The position numbers and the translations under genes are program-made. Shown here piece by piece: positions 61,473 to 64,000 of a stretch of 64,000 nt of DNA; the first letter of the stretch is position 1, and every line of letters begins with the position of its first letter. Under the pieces are notes generated by a model. It searched no databases. It saw nothing but the letters and a program-made list of their open reading frames with translations, and was not told the origin of the DNA. The DNA is from JACNKJ01 sp964440095. GTDB lineage: Bacteria; Krumholzibacteriota; Krumholzibacteriia; JACNKJ01. The stretch spans positions 1 to 64,000 of the forward strand of contig CAYTPZ010000004.1 of assembly GCA_964440095.1 (NCBI GenBank), written 5' to 3'.

Positions 61473-62245
61473 CCCCTCGCGAGAGTCGTCAGGAACACTG
61501 GGATAACTACTGGGATTCCGCTCCCGCCGAGGAGATCTACGAATCGGTAGGAGATCTGGCGGCCGAACTGGCCTCCCGTCGCGATCTCGCCGGCGCCCGC
61601 ATCCTGGAAGTGGGAGCGGGCAGTGGGCGTGACAGTTTGAATCTCGCCGAACTGGGTGCCCGGGTAACGGTTCTCGATTATTCTCCCTCCGCACTTCGAG
61701 TGGTTGCTACTCACGACAAGGCAGGCAAGCTCAGCCTAAGCCGTGGCGATGCTCTGGCTCTTCCCTTTCCCGACGACAGTTTCGACATCGTCTTTCACCA
61801 GGGACTTCTCGAGCACTTTCGCGATCCTCGTCATCTGCTAGCCGAGAATGCCAGGGTTTTAAAACCCGGCGGTTTACTTCTCGTGGATGTGCCACAACGC
61901 TGGCACGTTTACACGCTCATCAAGCGCATATTGATCCTGCTGAATCGCTGGTTCGCCGGATGGGAGTGTTCCTTCAGCGCACGCGAACTGGAAGGACTTC
62001 TGCGCGAACAGGGCCTAGAGCCCTCGGGTACCTATGGCGACTGGCCCGTGCCCGGACTTTTCTATCGCATGCTGCGAAAATCATTGTCCATGCTTGCAAT
62101 CAAGCTTCCCCAGTATCCCAAACCCTTGCCACTGCTGGGTCCGCTTCTGGATCGACTTCGCCAGAGTCTGCGTTATCGCCGTCTCGGACATTACAGCGCC
62201 ATGGTCATCGGATGCATGGCCGACAAAGCGAAGGCGAATTCATGA
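61469..62245 (+). CDS. Class I SAM-dependent methyltransferase
   Basis: 258 aa. Motif I ILEVGAGSGRDSLNLAELGA (~res 46-65), VTVLDYSPSALRVV, DALALPFPDDSFDIVFHQGL and NARVLKPGGLLLVDVPQ form the methyltransferase_11 pattern. The C-terminal part has SARELEGLLREQGLEP. Substrate unknown; position beside a glycosyltransferase and a flippase-like gene suggests sugar or lipid modification. 4-bp overlaps on both sides. Confidence 0.87.
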   Translation: MTPRESRQEHWDNYWDSAPAEEIYESVGDLAAELASRRDLAGARILEVGAGSGRDSLNLAELGARVTVLDYSPSALRVVATHDKAGKLSLSRGDALALPFPDDSFDIVFHQGLLEHFRDPRHLLAENARVLKPGGLLLVDVPQRWHVYTLIKRILILLNRWFAGWECSFSARELEGLLREQGLEPSGTYGDWPVPGLFYRMLRKSLSMLAIKLPQYPKPLPLLGPLLDRLRQSLRYRRLGHYSAMVIGCMADKAKANS

Positions 62246-63372
62246 GCGAGCGGGTTCTGCGTATCTTGGCGGTGAACTGGCGCGATCTGAAGAACCCCGA
62301 AGCCGGGGGGGCTGAAACTCATATCCACGAGTTACTGGAACGATTGGCTGCCAAAGGTCATCAGGTGACGCTACTGGCCGCCGGTTTTCAAGGCGCCAAG
62401 GCTGAGGAAAACTACCATGGCCTGCATGTGATTCGCGCCGGTGGAGCCATGACCGCCAACTTCGCTTTGGCTTTCAAAGCTCGTCGGCTGCTTCGAGAAG
62501 AACACTTCGACGTGATTGTCGAGGACGTAAACAAGGTGCCCTTCTTTCTGCCCTCGTTCAGCTCGCTCCCGAGTCTGCTCGTGGTCCCACATTTGTTCGG
62601 ATCCACGGTCTTTCGCGAGACCAATCCAATCTTTGCCAGTTATGTCTGGCTCATGGAGCGGGCCGTTCCCTCGGTCTTCGCTCGATCGGGGGTTCTCGCC
62701 ATTAGCCCGAGCACCCGCGACGATCTCGTCGCTCGGGGCATGGACGGGGAGCGTATCCAGGTGAACTACTGCGGCTTCGAAGCGGAGCCCTACAATCTTA
62801 AGAATGCTCCTGCTAAGAATCCACATCCTACCCTTGTCCATACCGGGCGGCTTCGCAAATACAAGGGCGCCGACATCGTGTTGCGCAGTTTTGCGCGAAT
62901 ACAAAGCGAAATGCCCGAGGCCCGTTTGGAAATCATCGGTGATGGGCCCGAGCGCCCTCAGCTTGAAAAACTCAGTGCAAGTCTGGGACTCGATGCCTAC
63001 GTCACCTTTCACGGCTTCTTGGAATTGCCGGACATGGTCGATTTGCTCTATCGCAGCCATCTCTTCCTGAATGCCAGTCCCAAAGAGGGCTGGGGTCTAA
63101 CCGTGGTCGAGGCCGGAGCCTGTGGCGTGCCCACGGTGGCGGCCGACTCGCCGGGCCTGCGCGATTCCGTACGCCACAAGGAAACAGGCATCCTGGTTCC
63201 CTATGGCGATGAACGCGCCATGGCTGCCGCCTCACTGTCGCTGCTGCAGGATGAATCGCGCCGAGCCGCCATGGGCGAAGCCGCCGGACGCCGTGCACGA
63301 TCCTTCAGTTGGGACGAGGGAGCCGATCAAATGGAAGCTCAGCTCTTCGCCTTGATGAAGGAGGGGGCGTGA
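62242..63372 (+). CDS. Glycosyltransferase family 4-like protein
   Basis: 376 aa GT-B fold. The N-lobe has NPEAGGAETHIHELLERLA, and the C-lobe shows VHTGRLRKYKGADIVLRSF and LEIIGDGPERPQLEKL. The donor site is NASPKEGWGLTVVEAGACGV, with the EGWGLTxxE pattern. Donor sugar unknown. The start overlaps the methyltransferase stop (ATGA). Confidence 0.92.
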   Translation: MSERVLRILAVNWRDLKNPEAGGAETHIHELLERLAAKGHQVTLLAAGFQGAKAEENYHGLHVIRAGGAMTANFALAFKARRLLREEHFDVIVEDVNKVPFFLPSFSSLPSLLVVPHLFGSTVFRETNPIFASYVWLMERAVPSVFARSGVLAISPSTRDDLVARGMDGERIQVNYCGFEAEPYNLKNAPAKNPHPTLVHTGRLRKYKGADIVLRSFARIQSEMPEARLEIIGDGPERPQLEKLSASLGLDAYVTFHGFLELPDMVDLLYRSHLFLNASPKEGWGLTVVEAGACGVPTVAADSPGLRDSVRHKETGILVPYGDERAMAAASLSLLQDESRRAAMGEAAGRRARSFSWDEGADQMEAQLFALMKEGA

Positions 63373-64000
63373 GGCGTCGCATACTGGATATCTTGCGCAT
63401 CGTTCTCACCTTGCTTCTGGTGGCCTGGGTTCTCAGTCGCATATCCCTGGGCGAAGCCTGGAACCTGCTGCTGCAGGCAGACGTCCTGCCTCTGCTTGGC
63501 GCTTTGATGCTCTTCCTGATTAGCGTCATCGCCGGTGCATGGCAATGGGGGCGCTTTTTGGCGGCCCAGGGCATTGAGCTGGGATTCCGCCCGGTACTCG
63601 AACTCTACTGGGTGGGGCTTTTCTTCAACAATTTCCTGCCCGGCAATTTGGGCGGAGATCTGGTGAAGGTTTGGGATCTTCGCAAGCAGGAATGCGACAC
63701 CCTGGCATCCGCCACAGCCACTCTGGCCGATCGCCTTACCGGACTCTCGGCTCTGGCCTTTCTGGCCCTCATCGCTGCCATTCCGCTGCTTGATCATCCG
63801 GAGCTGGAGGGTATCGCCACCGCCGTGCTCTTGGGTGCCGGCTTCTTCATTTTGGGAGCGATACTCTTCCTCCTGGATCCCGTGGCCACCCTGATCCGGC
63901 GCTTGGCCCAAGCGCTTCGTTTGTTCTCGGGTGAGGGTATCCGAGGACGCCTATTGGAAAGGCTCCGCCTGCTCCGCACCCGTAAACGCTTGTTACTAGG
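63369..64000 (+). CDS. Flippase-like membrane protein (LPG synthase TM/AglD family), 3' end outside window
   Basis: The frame is open to the window end (210 codons). The GTG at 63369 overlaps the stop of the glycosyltransferase. Several membrane helices are visible (ILDILRIVLTLLLVAWVLS and later ones), and LFFNNFLPGNLGGDLVKV (~res 86-103) followed by a TATLADRLTGL segment matches the conserved core of the UPF0104/lysylphosphatidylglycerol synthase membrane family. These are thought to move lipid-linked molecules or attach groups to lipids. Function here is inferred from the neighbouring genes. Confidence 0.85.
   Translation, partial: MRRRILDILRIVLTLLLVAWVLSRISLGEAWNLLLQADVLPLLGALMLFLISVIAGAWQWGRFLAAQGIELGFRPVLELYWVGLFFNNFLPGNLGGDLVKVWDLRKQECDTLASATATLADRLTGLSALAFLALIAAIPLLDHPELEGIATAVLLGAGFFILGAILFLLDPVATLIRRLAQALRLFSGEGIRGRLLERLRLLRTRKRLLL

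Overview
The window is a dense, fairly GC-rich bacterial chromosome segment with about 62 protein genes, three tRNA genes, the small SRP RNA and one FMN riboswitch. The organism looks Gram-negative (phosphoheptose isomerase, dTDP-rhamnose synthesis, many lipoproteins). It probably belongs to or near the FCB candidate phyla (Krumholzibacteriota, Eisenbacteria or Latescibacterota type). This rests on a secreted protein ending in an NPFNPST/FlgD-like sorting domain, beta-helix and CotH proteins, VCBS/FG-GAP repeats, type II glutamine synthetase and AmmeMemoRadiSam genes. The assignment is inferred from gene content only.

Layout. 1-1.7 kb: the tail of an HNH nuclease gene, then two paralogous RRM RNA-binding genes, each behind its own promoter and a conserved ~190-nt leader. 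1.8-5.6 kb (minus): typA, a lipoprotein and polyferredoxin pair that both carry degenerate HMA-like domains, and a gene-fragment junction. 5.6-9.7 kb: small membrane proteins, an orphan selenate/phosphonate-type binding lipoprotein, a NUDIX-RsbRD fusion and a methyltransferase. 9.8-19 kb: a beta-helix protein, a decayed rhodanese gene, an ACT protein, the three AmmeMemoRadiSam genes, a 1029-aa C10 peptidase and glnII. 19-22.5 kb: tadA, two tRNA-Ser, SRP RNA, dnaX-ybaB-recR. 22.5-31.8 kb: pgpA, cinA, a CotH lipoprotein, a truncated thpR, recA-recX-alaS, rmlD, gmhA. 31.8-40.7 kb: udk, a UbiA-type prenyltransferase, ispE, spoVG, tRNA-Gln, prs, rplY, pth, hppA, rpsF-rpsR-rplI. 40.7-55.6 kb: manB/manC-like genes, a PPIase lipoprotein, gamma-carbonic anhydrase, a TPR/binding-protein lipoprotein, selA, a SPOR protein, smc, ftsY and a polytopic GT-C-like protein. 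55.6-64 kb: a PP-loop/TusA sulfur-relay pair, the FMN riboswitch with ribD-ribE-ribBA-ribH, nusB, a methyltransferase, a glycosyltransferase and a flippase-like gene running off the end.

Most of the window is well-ordered housekeeping operons with 1-bp or 4-bp start/stop overlaps. The unusual material sits in the gaps. The RRM paralogues share a leader that ends in a conserved hairpin. At several places truncated genes abut each other (5.64, 11.2-11.6, 25.77 and 55.6-55.8 kb). Heptanucleotide repeats lie inside the dnaX coding region. Two proteins end in a shared SWSxxK-type C-terminus.

I could not run searches. Domain names come from motif recognition, start codons were chosen by Shine-Dalgarno spacing, and percentages are by eye.
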